Origin: Castanea sativa
Taxonomy: Eukaryota; Streptophyta; Magnoliopsida; Fagales; Fagaceae
NCBI RefSeq assembly: GCF_040712315.1
Contig: NC_134014.1
Location: 8,836,244-8,900,243 of the forward strand
Direction of reading: 5' to 3'
Length of the DNA stretch: 64,000 nucleotides
The first letter of the stretch is position 1; each line of letters opens with the position of its first letter. Shown one piece after another: positions 21,591 to 32,664 of this stretch. The position numbers were made by a program, and so were the translations under genes. A model generated the notes under the pieces. That model ran no database searches. It had not been told where the DNA came from and saw only the letters and a program-made list of their open reading frames with translations.

Positions 21591-23900
21591 CATAATAATC
21601 ATAATAATCATAATAATCATAATCATAATCATAATAATAATAATTATAAAAATCATAAGAATAATTATAAAAAATGATAATAATAAAAAAATGATAATAA
21701 TAATAATAAAAAATGATAATAATAATAATAAATGATAATAAAAATAAAAATAATAAAAATAATAATAAATGATAATAATAATAATAAATCATAATAATAA
21801 TAAAAAATCATAATAATAATAAAAATAAAAATAAAAATAAAAATAATGATAATAATAATAATAATAATAAATGAATAAATAATAAGCATCAGACTTAGCT
21901 TACCTTGGTGAGGTCTCTCTTCAGACCTAGAAACACCTCGTGCTTCCTCAGGGTCCTCAGCTAGGTCATGTCGTTGGGTAGTAGCAAAGCTTATTCTATA
22001 GCATCTGCTACGTACCCGGCCTTCCTTTGCTGAGGGTCCCTAATGGAGGAGTTTGCAAGGAAAGGGGACTCATCCAACACCAAGGGGGGATTCTAATTTG
22101 GTACCCTGGTGCGAAGGTCACGTTCTCTTTCTCCAAGTACCACATCAGTCTGTGACCTGGTTTGGGTAGTCTTAGCTACCTTGACCCCTCTTTGAGGCTC
22201 AGTTTCCTTGGAGGAAACATCCCTGCCTTTTTCTACCATGTCCTTCCCCCTCTAGTCCCTTTTCCTATTTTTGTCTGCAGCTTCCTGCTGAATATCATGG
22301 GAAGTAGGGAGAGGAAGGAGTTTAGCTTGACTGGCAGCCTTGGGCGCCTTACTCCCAACTTGGGACTCCATCATTTCCATCAGGCTGCCCCTGGGTTTGC
22401 GTTGTATTCCCATCACCTTAAGAATGCTTGTGTCTCCTTGAGCGCTGCTTGCTTGGGCGGAGGGAAGGTGATAGGGCTCGTGGGTCTGAGGCTCTGAAGG
22501 CTGAGGCTGGTCGAAGACGACAAACTCGTCCTTAGAATTAGTCACTTCAACCACTTCTTTTTATTTTTCTTCTTCTTCCTTTCTCCCTTTGAAGTGGATA
22601 GCTGTGAGGGGGTTGCTACGTCCTCGGCTTTGTATTGAAGAAAGGGTTCTACCTTCAATACACCTTGTGGTCCCGAACCTAGGTTGAGGAAACTAGGGAC
22701 GAGGACGTTGATTAAGGGCAGGCATGGGTCTTTCGCTTTTATTACATTCGTTATTGATTGGAAGCTGGATGAGATCGAGGTGTAATCGAGTATCAAGTGC
22801 ACTGCACGTAGCTGATCGTCTGTATGGACAAACACCTCAGCTTGGAGTATTCGGTCTAGACTTTGCTTGTTGACGAGGCTTATGTTCGGTTCGATTCTGC
22901 GGCGTGCTTATTAGGAAAACCATTAAGAAAATAAAAATTGTCAATAATAGAATAGCACCAACAAGGAAAGATAAATACAGAGTATGGCAAAGAAAAACAA
23001 AAGACTAATTTGAAACTGTAAACCTAAGCCTATACCCCCACCTGGTTTCCCTTCTCTTGTTGGACAAGGGAGGCCATCGTGCCACTCCCCGGAGATGATT
23101 AGAAAGTCTTTATTCATGTCTTTATTTGAATTAGGGAGGCAAGAAATGAGTCTAAACTCGAGGTACCTAGTTTTTAGGTAATATCCCTGCCCTTTTAAGT
23201 GATGGAGGTTATAGACCCAATTGACGTCGTGATGGGTAAGACTTAAGCCCATTTTCTCATTAAAGGCGTCTACGCAACCTACAATTTTAAACATGATTGG
23301 GGCACATTGGGTAGAAGCTAATCTATAAGCCCTAAGGTAATCCCTAGTGACCATGCCTATGGGGATTCTCATCCCTCCCTCTATAAAGATAATCATTGGG
23401 ATTACTACTTCTCCCTCCTGCCTTTTCTCGTGCCATTCCCCTTCCTTACATTATCTAATCGAGACTCCTGGTGGAATCCTATATGTGGCTTTAAAGCTCT
23501 CTATATTTTCCTTAGAGTCTACCAAACAAGCGAATCTACCCATGGGTGAAGAAAGAAAGAAAGAAAATACTGGGTTGGGGAAAGAAGATTGGGGGTGCCA
23601 AGGAGAAAAAGAGATTGTGTAAAGCAAAGTAGAAAGAAAAGCAAGCAAAAAGGGAAGAAAGGACTTACATGTAGAAAGAAACTCTCCTCGGACTAGCTCT
23701 TGATATTTATGAGTGCAAAAGTGAAGGAAAGGAAGCGTTCAAACGATATTTGTATCAAGCAGGAAGATAAGCGAGAAAATTCCTGCTCGAAGTTCAAGAA
23801 AATCCCTAGCCGTTGATCTGTATTGCGCCGTAGAACGTGGGAAGTATGGAGCCGCAAAAATTTAATGAAGGCACGTCTCGGATGCTGAAGCGTCAAGAGC
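20590..23900 (-). pseudogene. Antisense extra-ORF region of the Tat element, degraded
   Basis: Several minus-strand open segments run opposite to pol: 23693-23896, 22941-23396, 22542-22835, 22252-22554 and 20604-20801. The longest (22941-23396, 151 codons) contains NKDFLIISGEWHDGLPCP, a stretch I associate with proteins often annotated as putative plant transposon protein. The 20604-20801 segment is rich in Lys, Ser, Thr, Pro and Asp. Antisense ORFs between pol and the 3' LTR are known from Tat-lineage elements such as maize Grande; their function is not established. Here the segments are broken by stops and by a large microsatellite, though introns may account for some gaps. Confidence 0.65.
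21500..21882. repeat. (TAA)n / (AAT)n microsatellite within the antisense ORF region
   Basis: About 380 bp composed almost only of TAA/AAT units with occasional C or G interruptions (cataataat, aatgataat). It gives spurious Tyr/Ile/Asn ORFs on the minus strand. It sits inside the Tat element's antisense coding region and must have expanded after that region lost function, or lie in an intron. Confidence 0.95.
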
Positions 23901-24020
23901 GTGCGTTGGGCAGTTAAAAATGTATTTACTCAGATAGGACTAATATAAGGTGAGATTAGGATAATTGGGGTAATTTCGAAATCCCCATTTTTCTCATGAG
24001 GAGTTTGAACGGAGGATTTC

Positions 24021-24030
24021 GAGGGGCTAT
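24021..24030 (+). other. Polypurine tract of the Tat element
   Basis: The purine-rich gaggggctat ends directly at the 3' LTR start (24031), with another purine run (ggagga) just before it. This is the place where plus-strand DNA synthesis of the element would have been primed. Confidence 0.65.
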
Positions 24031-24831
24031 TGTAGGGATAATAGGCCCAATAGTGTATATTGGGCTGAGGGCCCAGTTCGAGGATGCCTAATTGTTCGAG
24101 GACGGGATAAGCGTCATTAGGTCAGCTTTGATGAATAAAGAAAGAAGTCAAGTTACAATGGTCCGAAGAGAGGTCCGAGGAGAGATGTCTCCTCGGCTGA
24201 ACGAAGCAGAGGTCAGAAGGCGCAGGCTACCACCCAGAAGCAACATTCTAGGAGATTCTGTAGGTAAGGATATACATAGTGAGAGCACAAGACAAGGAAA
24301 TGCTATGAAATATCTAAGAGAAAGCTGCTACCACCGCATTGAATGCTCTGCAGCTAACTCTCTGGCCGCATTAATGAGGAAGTGATACCTGAGCAGCAGT
24401 GTTCAGCCTTACAGCTACTTCCAAAGGTTTCAGGAAGGTGCTAATGGGACAAGTATCCAGACCAACAATCTGATCCATACGTGGAGGGTAGAGAGAGGAA
24501 GAAGGATGGTATAAAAGGGAGAAAAGACTCTTAAGATAAAGGAATTGGAGAAAAAGGAGGGAAAAACACTGTAAACTAAAGAACAATATTTGTAATTTGT
24601 CATTAAGTAAAATATATAGAAGAACCAACCTCCTCGAATTGAGTCCGTGGACGATTTTCCTTAGATAAAATTGTTTCATTTTTATTCTATTGTCATTTTG
24701 GCCCACTACAATTGATATACAAACTCATTAGAACTTAGATTTCAAACTCACTCTCTACAAATTCATTATATTGGGCTCTTTGGGCCTATCCCCTTCCTCT
24801 TTTGGGCTTAGATACAAATTGTGTCCCAACA
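24031..24831 (+). repeat. 3' LTR of the Tat element
   Basis: Partner of 13323-14127, 801 bp, ending CAACA before the target repeat ataat. It has the same TATAAAAG box (near 24510) and the same flanking order. Differences from the 5' LTR are mostly transitions plus a few short indels. Confidence 0.93.
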
Positions 24832-25077
24832 ATAATTATGTACAGTTTTTGAATAATTGTGTATATTGAATATATTTTTTTTAAATTTTATTTTAATTTA
24901 ATATACAAAACTGGAAATTTGAGTATTTCTTTGAAAGTTTTTTTTTATTTTTAAAAAAGAACTTAATTACTCCATCTAAGTTTAACATGCCTTCAATTTT
25001 GCCTTTAAAGTTTTGTTTTTATTTTCCCCACTTTTAAAGGTCTAAAAAATCAGTTAATCATAAATAACATAACTAAT
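24832..25077. repeat. AT-rich minisatellite remainder and spacer before the mTERF gene
   Basis: The AT-rich repeat interrupted by the gypsy element resumes at 24832 and fades out by about 24930. The remaining spacer is AT-rich and collinear with 47990-48190 in unit II. No gene is seen. Confidence 0.7.
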
Positions 25078-25086
25078 TATATAAAT
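25078..25086 (+). promoter_or_regulatory. Candidate TATA box of the unit I mTERF gene
   Basis: TATATAAAT lies 262 bp upstream of the chosen ATG in otherwise conserved promoter sequence. In unit II the same position reads ttgtacaaatag and has no TATA motif, so the two paralogs may differ in promoter strength. Purely a sequence-based suggestion. Confidence 0.35.
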
Positions 25087-25347
25087 AGAAAAAGAATTAG
25101 AGAATTCGTTCAAACTCAATATTGGGAGTTCTTTACATAGCATAGGTCACAAACGACGTCGGTTCTGCGTGTTCTTTGTCAAAAAACCATAAACCTCTTT
25201 TCAATAACTCAAGAGGGTTTTAGTTAAAATCCCTTCCCAGCTCCATTTTTTTTTTCAGTTTTTCTACTACTTGTGGAGTTCAAAAATTCAGCCAGGCACA
25301 GAAGTCATTGCTTCTACACAATTAAACAGGTGCGTTTTTCAATACCC

Positions 25348-26508
25348 ATGTTTAATTGTCTCTGCAAAACCATTCTAAATGGTGAGAAACACATTACTAG
25401 TAGATCTCCAACACCAATTCACAAACTGGGTTTTCTTCAAAACCCATCTTTATCTTTGAAATACTACGTCTCCAGCACTTCAAATCAGCAACCATTTGCT
25501 GTCTCTTACCTCATAAACTCACTTGGGTTCACACCAGAAGCTGCTTTATCAGCTTCCAAATATGTTCATTTCGAAATCCCTGAAAAAGCAGATGCTGTGG
25601 TTAAATTTTTGAAGAACCATGGGTTCTCTCAAACCCAGATCTCGAACCTTGTTAGAAGACGCCCAGTACTGCTCAAATGTAATCCTGAGAAAACCCTTTT
25701 GCCCAAAATGGAATTCTTTTCCTCTAAAGGGATTCCAAGTCCTGACCTTGCAAAAATGTTTACTGGGTTCCCTGATCTTTTTAGAATAAGCTTGGAGAAA
25801 CGAATTATCCCTTCCTTTGATTTGTTTAAAAGCTTGCTTCAGTCTGAGGATAAGACTCTTCAAGCTTTACAACGTTATTCGGGTATGTTAACATATTATC
25901 TTGAAACTAATGTGGTGCCCAATATTAATACATTGAGAGAGAGCGGAATGCCCGAGTCAATTATTATTTCTATACTTACAAGACAGCCAAGAGCATTCAG
26001 GGCTCGTCCTGTTCAGTTTAGAGAAGCTGTGGAGGAAGTAAAAGAAATGGGATTTAATCCTTCGACGATGAAGTTTGCCACAGCAGTGCATGCTGTGCGG
26101 TCAATGACCAAATCGACATGGGAAAGGAAGCTCAATGTTTATAAGAAATGGGGTTGGACTGAGCATGAGGTTTCTATGGCATTTAGAAGCCATCCATGGT
26201 GTATGACGGTGTCTGAGGAAAAGCTTACGAGGGTAATGGATTTTCTTGTTGACAAGATGGGTATGGAGTCTTCCCTCATTAAGAAACACTCAATACTTGT
26301 TTCTTTGAGCTTGGAAAATAGATTGATTCCTAGGGGTTTGGTTCTTCAAGTTTTGCTATCAAAAGGTTTGGTGAAGAAGAATTTTAAAATGCATGCGTAT
26401 TTTGAGTGCCCTGAAAAGACATTTTTGCAGAAGTTTGTTATGCTTCATGAGGAGGAGGCTTCTGAGCTCTTGAAGCTATACAAGGGATCATTGGATTCTT
26501 CAAAATGA
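25348..26508 (+). CDS. mTERF-family protein (386 aa), unit I
   Basis: A single-exon plant mTERF-family gene. Members bind organellar nucleic acids and act in transcription, RNA maturation or translation in mitochondria or chloroplasts. The first 45 residues are rich in Ser, Lys and hydroxylated residues with few acids, as expected for an organelle transit peptide. Degenerate mTERF helical repeats run from about residue 82 to 345, seen as recurring patterns like FLKNHGFSQTQISNLVRRRP, FFSSKGIPSPDLAKMF, VEEVKEMGFNPS and LIPRGLVLQVLLSKGLVKK. The ATG at 25348 was chosen because it aligns with the start of the 380-residue paralog at 62671; an open frame continues 75 bp upstream but has no ATG. About 91% identical by eye to the protein at 48464. 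The conserved downstream block follows. Organelle and target are unknown. Confidence 0.9.
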   Translation: MFNCLCKTILNGEKHITSRSPTPIHKLGFLQNPSLSLKYYVSSTSNQQPFAVSYLINSLGFTPEAALSASKYVHFEIPEKADAVVKFLKNHGFSQTQISNLVRRRPVLLKCNPEKTLLPKMEFFSSKGIPSPDLAKMFTGFPDLFRISLEKRIIPSFDLFKSLLQSEDKTLQALQRYSGMLTYYLETNVVPNINTLRESGMPESIIISILTRQPRAFRARPVQFREAVEEVKEMGFNPSTMKFATAVHAVRSMTKSTWERKLNVYKKWGWTEHEVSMAFRSHPWCMTVSEEKLTRVMDFLVDKMGMESSLIKKHSILVSLSLENRLIPRGLVLQVLLSKGLVKKNFKMHAYFECPEKTFLQKFVMLHEEEASELLKLYKGSLDSSK

Positions 26509-29004
26509 AAAGAGAATAGCCTTGTTAAATTACTTGCTTTAGTTGAGCTCCAAGATTGCAAATAACCCATATTACTTTTTTATTGGTAATGTGAGTTATC
26601 TTTTATTTGTTTGAACATTGTAGCTCGAGTTCAAAAATGCATAATCATCTGCTAGTCTATTTTGATCTGTTCTTGCTTAATAAATGGGCATAATTCTGCA
26701 AATAGTTCCATGGCTGAAATTTTGTAACTAAAATATAATTTATCTGTGGAACTTTTGTCACAGAAATTTAATTGCTTTCATTTTGTTGCTATAAAAAAGA
26801 CATCTAGCTCCCTGATACATGCTCTTTGTATGCAATTGTATTACTGGATGGTGTTGTAATGTCAGTGCATACAATTTTGAGACTGATATTGCCAGTTCAA
26901 GTTGGTTACACTGAGTATATATTGAAACTATGGTGAAGTCTCATAATAATGTGTGCATTCCAAGATACCTAACAATTTTCTGTTTAACATGTTTGTGAGC
27001 AAATTTTCTCAGTACTTGCAGAATTTTTATGTTATTTTGATTTGCAGAGCTCTCATATGGCGTCTATCTGGAATGCACTGCATGTTCAGATGGCAACAAG
27101 AAATAGCAGCAGAAAGTACATGGATTTCTTTGGTTCTACAGAATAAAAAAGAAAATGCAAAAGTACTTGCTTTATAAGCTGTTTATCCTAATGGCTCGAG
27201 TCAAATTCATGTCAGCCAAGTGGACAAATCCAGTAATCAGCTTTCTTGTGGTGAAAGTAAGTTAGAAGGGTGTTTTGAATTTGTGTTTGCAAGTCACTAA
27301 ATCTATCATAAGGCCTAGTTGGACCATTTTTTACCATCACACCTTACTTTGACTTTTGATTGGACAATTGTTATTTTAACTCTCTTACCAGGATTTATGT
27401 GGCTAGGCAAGTTGACATTTGCCCTTTATTTCAACCCTATCTTTTATATACAAGTAAATTTTATTAAAACTGAAAAATTGTGCGCAATTGAGATCTTTGG
27501 AACCAAACTTTGTGTTTTAGTTGAAAATGGACCTGCATAATGCAACTCAAACACTCCAACCTACCTGAAATTGTATGAAATGAACGAGTACTGGAGTCTT
27601 TGGTTGTGGTCGAGATTCCACAGCTCAGAGAAGAGACTCATTTTAAGGGCTTTGGTACTCGTTCTTGTTCAAGTTCATAAACTGTCATATAGAAGGTCCT
27701 CCCATCTGCAGAATATATACAGATAAAGCTTGGATGTTACAAAAGTGGGAACTGGTTAAGCGGGAAGTGCATAGTGCAGCAATTGCATAATGATCACACG
27801 GTGACCTAATTTGTTTGCATTTTTTATTTGTTAGTTACGTGTTTCATCCTCAAACTTGCTTTGTTCCAAGTTTGAGTGCAGCTAAGAGAGAAAGCGCACG
27901 GGCGCAAAGGGGGCAGGGGTGGGTTGTTGAGGAGCCAGGAAATTTTTTGGATAGTGTAAAGACTTACTGCTGTTAATGCAATGTGTGACATGAGTTGTTT
28001 AGGTGAAAACAGAAAGGTGTATTACAAGTTGTTCAGATATGAATTTGTGATGAATAATTTAGCAAATACAAAAACAGTGTCGTGTGTTCTTGAGCAACTG
28101 ACATATATCATGCTGAGTTGTTTTAAAATAAATAAAGTGCTTTCTTGTATTCAGACAATTGTTAAGAGGGAGAGAGACTTGGATGCATTTGTTATAATTG
28201 TTTACATCATGGATGTAAGTGCTTTGTGTTTTTCTTATTGTTTACACATTGTTCTTGAACTTCATTCAGTTGTGTAACAGTGCAACTAATTTAGGCTAAA
28301 GTTTGAATCCTTTTCTGTTTTGTCTAGAGACATCCGATTCTAATTTATGTGATTGTGTTGCATAATCCCAGCTAGTGTAAATGCTTACATCATGGATCCT
28401 CAATATTTTCTTCTCATGATTGATCTTTCATTTTAACAAGATGAACTGATTATTGCTATCTTGAATACTACCCTGTAACTAATATTTTGTGGTTACTCTT
28501 GTAGAGGCCCAGTGATGTATTGGTCTTGGTATTAAACTATTTTTTGTTCAATTTGGCTGTCTGTTTTTTGTTTGTAAGTTACACTCGTATTCAGTGGGTC
28601 ACGGCCTCATCTTTCGCCACTCTTGTTAGTTAAGGAGGGGCCATTTAAGCTAAAGTTATTGTATTCTGCTCCTATTTTACATGGAAGCTGCTGTGAATCG
28701 TATATGGCATGCAATTCTTTTTCTAAAAGCCAGCATTTTTGTTAAAAATTGTTTGCTCATGTTTGTGAGTGAATTCCCTTAGAAGTGTAACATCTACTTC
28801 GATTTATTGAGCTTCTATACGGTGCTAGTTGGGATGGATAGATGTACCCTGATATTGCTGCTATTTTGGATTGCTATGTGATATTCATCCCTTTGTGTGT
28901 AAACGTATTCATTTTCTTTTTCATTGCCGGGTTAAGGGAGGTGGAGAAATGCAGATAAGGCTCTCATGTGCATACATTTTATTAGCTTTTCCTATTAAAT
29001 ATAA
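26509..29004 (+). repeat. mTERF-downstream conserved block, unit I gene
   Basis: Collinear with 49625-52095 and more distantly with the other downstream blocks. It contains an exon-like conserved segment at 27048-27141, bounded by gatttgcag on the left and followed by tctacag. The ORF at 27981-28277 also exists in unit II but is disrupted in unit III, so I do not call it a gene. Probably 3' UTR, possibly with introns, plus intergenic DNA. Confidence 0.65.
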
Positions 29005-30300
29005 CTAGTTGCAGACCCACGCAATGCGTGGGAATAGATAAGTATTCTGTAATTATGATATTATGTCTAATTTGTTCTCCTAAATTTGTTGAAGATAATT
29101 AGTTTTCCATAAAAATTAAACAATTTTTTAAAATTATTTTCCATCATCTCTACAAATAAATCATTCTATTATTTTTGGGTTTATTCGATTGATATTTATC
29201 CATGTTTTAGGTGGTTAATATTCTTCTAAATTATGTTATACTGCGTTATGTTTTCCCAATTTTTTTTTATTCATAAATAAAATTTTTTAGTTTCAAATAT
29301 ATTATTTAAATTTCTCATTCTGTTAAACGATACTATCATGATAATGAAAACTCATTATAAAATTACACTTAATATTACTAAAATAACCAATAGGCACATT
29401 CATACATAGCCAAGATTGTATTTTGATATAAATTCAAATTCTCACTTTCAAAATAACTAAGTCATAACTCAAACAAAATTTAAATCAAAACAATAAGAGG
29501 AAGAGAGAGGATTTATGAAAGGGAACTCAATTTAATTCAATTGGTCTTCTTCATATTTTATCCAAATTCAATTTCTTTAGATAGCTAACCAAGCATACGT
29601 CTTCTTGGATTTTCTTAAATCCAATTGATCTTCATGGATTTTGAGGCAAAGTCCTCCAGCAAAGGCATCCCATAATAATATTTAAATTTGTTACAATACA
29701 AAACCAAAAAAAGAGTAACATATTTTGTACTAAGTTATGCATCAATATTCATGTTACAACTAATATGTATGTACAAAAAAACTGATTTATGCTATGCATA
29801 TACAAAGGGAATACTTTATCCATAATGGTGAATACATTTACAATTTACTTGAAAATTGAATATACATTTCTATCTGTGACACAACTTTTTAAACATTGGT
29901 TAACGACCACATAAACTATAGTAGCCAAACCCTACTACAATTCTTTTACTATATTCTTCACCATAGCTTTGAGAGTTTTTTTGGTTGGTTTATGGGAGCC
30001 AATGTTGTTGGCACTTGAGATCCTCGATGGCACATCGCCAACAAAATTAATCGGGAATACCTAGAGAATAGGAGAGAGAAAAAAAAACTCACTATATATA
30101 TATTTATTTATTTATATTCACACGCAACAAATCAGTAGTTTTTTTTTTTTTTTTAATACTAATTGGGTGGCAATTGAATGGTTTTCATAGCTACTTGATT
30201 GAGGAGAAGGAGAGTCATAGACTTGAAGGGAGTTTGAACTATTATCATATTGAGTTTGATAGAATAGTAAATGGAAAGTTGAAAAGTTAGGAAACATTAA

Positions 30301-30353
<53 letters not shown>

Positions 30354-31630
30354 GAAAATGGAAATAGATTTGGCTTGATGGAGTAATAGATGGAAAGTTG
30401 AAAAATGGTATAAAAAAAGTATATACTAAGAAACTATTTACTTAGAAGAAAAAAAAATCACTTCTCAATAGGACATTTATCCCCACAAAATCACTTTTAC
30501 CATTAGATGTGGAGCTATCTATAGCAGATATGCCACATGAAATGTAAAACAAAAATATAATGAATAAATAAAGGATAATGAAATATGGTGAGAGAACAAA
30601 ATTGCATAATTGTGAATCCAAAAAGAAAAATGGACAAAAAAAAATTAAGAAAAGTCTTTAGAGCCTAAGAAGCAGAATAACTTAAACTCCTGCCATTGAA
30701 CATTTAGTTAGTTGTTTTCTTTTCACCTAATAATCATTGCAAAAAGAATAATGAAAAACATCAATCTCTGTAGACATTGAGAAAAATTGAGGTTTCAATA
30801 TTTAAAAAAAAAAATACACGTGTTTCTTCCTTTACCATTTTAAGAAAGTCTCCTATCTTGTAATTGATGCACACATCAGCCCTAAGATCCTTGCAAACAA
30901 CCATTTTTTCATCACTCATTGCCACTCACAATCTAAAAATATTGGAATACTTGGAAACCAAACTTATGCATTAGAAGAAAAGTGATATTGGACTTGTAGT
31001 AATAAACACACTTGCTCCATGGTATTTAGCTATCTGAATTGCAAATGTACCAACACTTCTTGAGCACCCATGTACCTGAAATTTTAATATTCATCAATTT
31101 TGCATTGGAGACACCATGTTGCAACAAACAAAAATGATAGAAATTATCATTTTAAGCTTGTATCGTGCATAAATTATCAAATCATTTGTAAATTGGACCA
31201 TAAATTACACTAAATAATCATAAAGGCTCAAAATCACCAAAACTAAAAAAAAAAACTACCAAATAATTGAGAGAGAGAGAGAGAGAAATAACATTTTTTT
31301 TTATAGAGAAAACTATGCATAAAATGAAAGAAAAAAATGACAAATTTATAGTAAGAGAGTGAGAATAAGAAAAGACAAAATAAAGGGAGATAAAGAGAAA
31401 GATGAAGCATGATATTAAAGTAGAGGGTAGTGGGGAGATGTAAAGGTAAGGGAATGAGAAAGGTTTGAGAAAGTGTAAATATTAATAAATAAATAAAAAA
31501 GAGTGAATGAGTAATGTTAAAAAAATAATAGGAAAATTGAAAATAAAAAAGATAATGACATTGACGCTGATGTGGCTCAACTAGAGCGTAGCAACAATAA
31601 ATGCTACGTTTCAGCTTTTAGATATATAGA
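29005..31630 (-). mobile_element. Non-autonomous Helitron, copy 2 (2.63 kb)
   Basis: On the minus strand the 3' end shows a clean 7-bp-stem hairpin with a 3-nt loop, CCCACGCATTGCGTGGG (29016-29032), then seven bases and CTAG (29005-29008) next to a T, the classic Helitron 3' terminus. The 5' end is TC (29629-29630 equivalent at 31629-31630), followed by ctatatatctaaaagctg. No Rep/helicase is encoded. In unit II the paralogous place (near 52095) lacks this element. (GA)n tracts occur at 30306-30351 and 31268-31286. Confidence 0.75.
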
Positions 31631-31807
31631 CTAGTCACAAATTTCATGTTATGCGTGTGGGAAAATGTAATATAATTATTTTAAAAGAATATATTGTAAA
31701 AATTATAGGTTAAATAGTGATTATATAAAACTTATATAATAAAAAATAGTGAATGCAAAATACGTCATATGTTTCATTACATAAAACACACGCACACACA
31801 CACACAC

Positions 31808-31880
<73 letters not shown>
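31631..31880 (-). mobile_element. Left part of the second Helitron-like element and TA microsatellite
   Basis: Starts with CTAG directly abutting Helitron copy 2 and matches 3921-4110 and 52096-52260. It ends in a (CA)n stretch and about 34 TA units (31809-31876) into which the pararetrovirus is inserted. The element resumes at about 39688 to 39940. Confidence 0.5.
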
Positions 31881-31883
<3 letters not shown>

Positions 31884-32016
31884 TTGTATTACCACATTCG
31901 GTTTTTACAACTGTAACCAAATGGCCTCAGTCGGCCTTTCCCTTAGTCTGTAACTTAACCCCCTTTTGATATGGTCTCAGTTGGCCTTTCCCTTAGTCTG
32001 TAACTTACGCCCCTTT
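31881..32016 (+). repeat. Pararetrovirus 5' terminal repeat and leader
   Basis: The start cacttgtattacc and the following ggcctcagtcggcc stretch recur at 39365-39475 downstream of the viral promoter, as expected for the redundant ends of the pregenomic RNA. Within the leader a segment of about 37 bp ending cccttagtctgtaactta is itself present twice (near 31921-31957 and 31972-32008). Confidence 0.75.
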
Positions 32017-32030
32017 TGGTATCAGAGCCA
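32017..32030 (+). other. Primer-binding site, initiator tRNA-Met type
   Basis: TGGTATCAGAGCCA matches the sequence complementary to the 3' end of plant initiator tRNA-Met, used by caulimovirids and many copia elements to prime minus-strand DNA synthesis. It lies about 140 bp from the start of the terminal repeat and 650 bp upstream of the first coding region. Confidence 0.85.
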
Positions 32031-32664
32031 AGTTTGGCCGGTCGAAGTTGTAAGTTACATTTTATTTTATCAATCAAGTTGGCTGGTTATACCGCCACAG
32101 TTATCCAATTATTTTGAGCATTATAATTATTTTCATGGATATATCTCCCATTCCCCATATTTTGTTTTACATCTATTTCATGATAACTCTTCCGTTCCCA
32201 TTTATTTATTCTTCATCTGTTTCCATTTCATCATCTTCTTCTGTCTATATCGTTGGTAGGTTGAGCCTCCTTCTTAATATATCTGTTTTTTATTCTGTGA
32301 TCATTTGTTTAAACTAACCTTTACATCCCAGTAATCTGCTGCTTCTTGTTTCTGTGTTTAACCCCAAAGTTTGTTGCAGATGTGTACTGTTGAGACTCGT
32401 AAGACTAGATCTATGTTGTTTGTTAATCCAGTAAGTCCCGGTACCCTTCTGGTCTGTGTTGGTCAGCCCGTGTTAGCCGTGTGTCAGGTGTTTTAGGGTG
32501 GTCCTGCAGTTTGGAGTGGTTGTGGCAATAGGAGGTTGCGTTTGCACAAGATAAGGTGATTGTCTTGTTTGTATACCCTGTTTCAGATCTAAGGTTAGAT
32601 CCAGAAGTTTGAGGATAGAGGTGATTATGTTGTGATTGTTTGTTTAAGCTTTTAATCCAGAACA

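Larger units (their letters stand above)
13323..24831 (+). mobile_element. Ty3/gypsy LTR retrotransposon, Tat lineage (11.5 kb), TSD ataat
   Basis: TG...CA LTRs of 805 and 801 bp flank gag-protease-RT-RNase H-integrase in the gypsy order, and the whole is flanked by the 5-bp repeat ataat (13318-13322, 24832-24836). A second RNase H-like segment after the first, and ORFs antisense to pol before the 3' LTR, are features known for Tat-lineage elements. All coding regions carry stops and some frameshifts, so it is not autonomous. In the stretch I compared by eye the two LTRs differ at very roughly one site in ten, indicating an old insertion. It interrupts the AT-rich minisatellite of unit I. Confidence 0.95.

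Noticed and set aside
21424..21889. Minus-strand ORFs of Tyr/Ile/Asp runs
   Set aside because: Pure products of the TAA microsatellite.
25273..25347. 75-bp N-terminal extension of the mTERF frame starting at GTG (also at 48389)
   Set aside because: Plant nuclear genes normally start at ATG, and the ATG at 25348/48464 aligns with the start of the paralog at 62671. The extension is probably 5' leader.
27981..28277. 98-codon ORF shared with 51072-51392
   Set aside because: Shared only by two very recent duplicates and disrupted in the more distant unit III copy, so conservation of the frame is not evidence for coding.
31710..31969. ORFs of alternating Ile/Tyr or His/Thr
   Set aside because: Caused by the CA and TA microsatellites next to the pararetrovirus.
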